DNA of 64,000 nucleotides from Panopea generosa (lineage: Eukaryota; Mollusca; Bivalvia; Adapedonta; Hiatellidae): assembly GCA_029582155.1 (NCBI GenBank), contig CM055909.1, positions 18,586,301 through 18,650,300 on the forward strand, read 5' to 3'. The position numbers were made by a program, and so were the translations under genes. The notes under the pieces are model-generated. The model was not told the origin of the DNA, searched no databases, and saw only the letters and a program-made list of their open reading frames with translations. This document shows, piece after piece, positions 60,972 to 64,000 of this stretch (its first letter is position 1; each line of letters starts with the position of its first letter).

Positions 60972-61175
60972 AACACTGAGTGGTCTAGTGGTAGAGCAAC
61001 CACCTCACATATTGAAGGTTGTGAGTTCCATCCTCGGCCCAGTCATTCAAAAGGCTTGAAAAAAGTACTTAAAGTTCCTCCAGTGTGGTAGCGCTCAGAA
61101 TACTGTCTCAAGTAGGCACCATTGAGATATGACTGAAAAATTGTTAAAACCAACGCTTAACACCATACACCAACA
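60972..61175 (+). repeat. SINE family C, full length
   Basis: Head GAGTGGTCTAGTGGTAGAGC (A box) and AAGGTTGTGAGTTCCATCC (B box); body CAGAATACTGTCTCAAGTAG; 3' end AACGCTTAACACCATACACC. Confidence 0.83.
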
Positions 61176-61544
61176 ACTATGAGTAGGTGACTCAATATAC
61201 CATCATAGCCTATATATCTTGTACCTCTACATAATATCAAAATTCCTTAAAATATTTTCGAAATTAATAAACTTTAAAACTAATTCTAAAACACAGCAGA
61301 TCTTGAGCTCAGTTATCAAATCCTTCTACAAGGTCTGCAGCCTTATCATCGATCATCTATCAGCATCCTAGATAAAGCCAGACATATTCTAACATTATAT
61401 CAACCTTATCATCAAGTTGGAACATAAAACTTCATCAATTTAACAACCTGTTACATGTCTACCATCAAAACCTACCACAATACCAACATCTAACAAAAAA
61501 ATACACATTCACCAAAATACCATATCTAACCAAAAAAAACACAT
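61176..61544. other. Spacer leading into the 22-bp array
   Basis: No recognised element. Confidence 0.4.
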
Positions 61545-62268
61545 ATCTATTATCTTCACCAAAACATCCATTTCTTCACACCAAAACACCCACATCTTCA
61601 CAAAACACTCACACCAAGACACCAAAACACCCACATCTTCACACCAAAAACATCCCCATCTTCACACCAAAACACCCACATCTTCACACCAAAACACCCA
61701 CATTTTCACACCAAAAACACTCCCATCTTCACCAAAACACTCACATCTTCATACCAAAACATCCACATCTTCACACCCAAAACACTCCCATCTTCACCAA
61801 AACACTCACATCTTCACACCAAAACACTCACATCTTCATACCAAAACATCCACATCTTCACACCCAAAACACCCCCATCTTCACCAAAACACTCACATCT
61901 TCACACCAAAGACCCACATCTTCACCAAAACACTCACCCACATCGTCACCAAAAAAACTATATTTCCACCTAAAACATCCACATCTTCACCAAAACACCC
62001 ACATTGTCACACCAAAACACACATATCTTCACCAAAACACCCACAACTTTACACCAAAACACCCACATCTTTACCAAACACCCACATCTTCGCACCAAAA
62101 CACCCATACCTTCACTAAAAACACCAACATTATAACCAAAACAAATACATCTTCACCAAAACACCTACATCTTCACCAAAAACAACCACATATTAACCAA
62201 AACACCTACATCTTCACCAAAAACAACCACATATTAACCAAAACACCTACATCTTCACCAAAAACAAA
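61545..62268. repeat. Minisatellite, 22-bp unit, ~33 copies
   Basis: Unit CACCAAAACACCCACATCTT plus CA, with length variants from extra A or loss of ACA. Strong purine/pyrimidine asymmetry with almost no G. Confidence 0.94.
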
Positions 62269-62273
62269 AAAAA

Positions 62274-62395
62274 AGGCCTGAAAGACCTGAGGGAAGGCTT
62301 GCTACTTGAACAAATCCATTAACATTATGTTGGGTTATTGAAAAACTTGTTCCAAATTGTATACAATGTTATGTAATATGCACAAAAAAGTTGGA
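62274..62395 (+). repeat. Dispersed repeat family H, copy 2
   Basis: GAGGGAAGGCTTGCTACTTG and TTGAACAAATCCATTAACAT match 59340-59425. Confidence 0.55.
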
Positions 62396-62590
62396 CAGAG
62401 GATGGATAATAGTCACTATAAATCATGACATTAGCCTCTTTGAAACACAACAAACATGACATACTTTTAACTTCGTGAGGGTCTATGAGTATATTGGCTA
62501 TAGGTTTGACCACTCTAGACAAGGTTCTGGTCAATGCAGTAAAAACTAGAATAGTGTCCATGAGACACAGATGCCCCAGCTTTGTAACTA

Positions 62591-62720
62591 CACTGTGGTC
62601 CCGTTATAACGCGAATTCCGTTATAACGCGGTTTTTGCTTGGCTCCCATTTTTTCGGCGGGGTGGAAAAGTCTTGATATAAAACTTGAAAATCTGCGCGA
62701 ATGATCAAATGACAACCAAA
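62591..62720. repeat. Possible transposon end (CACTGTGG...TTATAACGCG)
   Basis: CACTGTGGTCCCGTTATAAC followed by a doubled CCGTTATAACGCG looks like a DNA-transposon terminus. No inverted partner was found, so this may be a solo end. Confidence 0.35.
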
Positions 62721-63094
62721 CAATAGATTGTCGCCATGTTTTGATCATCTTTTACTCACCAATTAGCCTTGATTACAACAAACTATTATTCTTGAATTCA
62801 AACCAGAGCGTACATGGCGTATTTAGACTTTCCATTTTCAAAATAAGGACAAAGTTGATCATTTTTTGCACATTTACACAAATACACACCTTATCTAGAG
62901 TGCTGCTATTTATGTATCTGTTTTTATCAATGAAAAGTAAATGTGCAGTGAGATATCAACAGAAATTGTGTGCTGTCAGTGTTTCATCGTTGGAGTTTTT
63001 GCTCTCTGTTTGATAGAAGACAAACTGCAATAAAATAAAACATTGAATGGCTAATTGTATAATACGCCTTCTGCTATGGCACTGCCAGGTTTAT
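62721..63094. other. Spacer, nothing recognised
   Basis: A 90-codon plus-strand frame (62741-63013) shows no known motif. Confidence 0.4.
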
Positions 63095-64000
63095 TCTATC
63101 CCTCCCATTCATAACCCCCACTGACAGATGGGTTCTCTCCCTCCCATACACACCCACTGGCAGGTGTGTTCTCTCCCTCCCATACACTCCAATTTATAGG
63201 TGTGTTCTCTCCCTCCCATACAAACCCACTGACAGATGTGTTCTCTCCCTCCCATACACCCCCATTTATAGGTGTGTTATCTCCCTCCCATACATTCCCC
63301 ACTGACAGACTTGTTTTCTCCCTCCCATACACACCCACTGATAGAATGTGTTCTCTCCCTCCCATACATTCCCCACTGACAGACTTGTTTTCTCCCTCCC
63401 ATACACACCCACTGATAGAATGTGTTCTCTCCCTCCCATTCATTCCCCACTGACAGACATGTTTTCTCCCTCCCATACACACCCACTGACAGAATGTGTT
63501 ATCTTCCTCACATACAGATCCAAAGTCTCACTGGCAGTTGTATTCTCTCCCTCCTATAAACCCCCACTGACAGATGTGTTCTCTCCCTCACATGCAGATC
63601 CACAGACCCACTGACCTGTATTTTCTCCCTCCTATACATACAAACAGACAGATGTGTTCTCTCCATCACATACACCCCCACTGACAGATGTGTTCTCTCC
63701 CTCCCATACTGATCCACTGACAGGTGTGTTCTCTCCCTCCCATACACCCCCACTCCCTCTAATACAGATCCACTGACAGATGTGTTCTCTTCCTCATATA
63801 CAGATCCATAGACCCATTGACAAAGGTATTCTCTCCCTCCCATACACCCCCACTGACAGATGTATTCTCTCCCTCCCATATAACCCAATTGACAGATGTG
63901 TTCTCTCCCTCCCATACACCCCCACTGACAGATGTTTTCTCTCCCTCTCATACAGATCCACTGACAGGTGTGTTCTCTTCCACACATACAGATCCACAGA
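63095..64000. repeat. Minisatellite, 36-bp unit, ~25 copies, runs off the window
   Basis: Unit CACTGACAGATGTGTTCTCT, CCCTCCCATACACCCC, with ACAGATCC variants. The 36-bp length keeps several frames open on both strands (GRERTHLSVGVY and similar); these are repeat artefacts. Confidence 0.95.

Noticed and set aside
63096-63997. Frames of 128 and 159 codons, repetitive
   Set aside because: Explained by the 36-bp minisatellite at the window edge.

Overview
This window is animal nuclear DNA, most likely from a bivalve mollusc. The evidence is GT-AG introns of several kilobases, AT-rich non-coding sequence, many tRNA-derived SINEs, and dispersed repeats carrying phrases such as 'gggtcataactgtgcc' that I associate with bivalve genomes. 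The organism call is an inference. No bacterial-style gene, operon, rRNA or CRISPR is present. Nearly all longer open frames are by-products of tandem repeats.

One real gene is visible: a minus-strand gene for a class II Hsp40 (J-domain) co-chaperone of the DNAJB6 type. Five coding exons with matching splice phases can be assembled: exon 1 at 45342-45252 (start codon, first helix of the J domain), exon 2 at 26314-26205 (HPD motif), exon 3 at 23103-22912 (end of J domain, Gly/Phe-rich), exon 4 at 20766-20652 (Phe/Ser/Gly-rich) and exon 5 at 7787-7569 (Arg-rich, then Phe/Gly/Ser-rich). About 238 residues are encoded. The C-terminal exon or exons were not found and probably lie left of position 1. 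A 5' untranslated exon should lie to the right of exon 1 and was not identified.

The rest is introns and flank filled with repeats. At least 14 tandem arrays of different unit (12, 18, 19, 22, 28, 29, 31, 34, 36, 45, 49, 49+59, 54/57 and 75 bp) occupy about a third of the window. The largest is a 6-kb array of a 49-bp unit with higher-order structure (32.9-38.96 kb). Intron 2 is almost wholly tandem repeat, and its 59-bp unit carries a copy of the exon-2 5' splice site.

Between the arrays lie several SINE families, among them nine copies of a tRNA-Ser/Leu-like SINE that all point the same way. There are also terminal-inverted-repeat DNA transposons. The clearest are a 3.9-kb element (10215-14100) with TA target duplication that splits a SINE, TTAA-duplicating MITEs at 38681-38930 and 51186-51422, and a 670-bp element (60243-60912) holding a zinc-finger-like exon. 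Several elements are nested, so relative ages can be read directly from the sequence.
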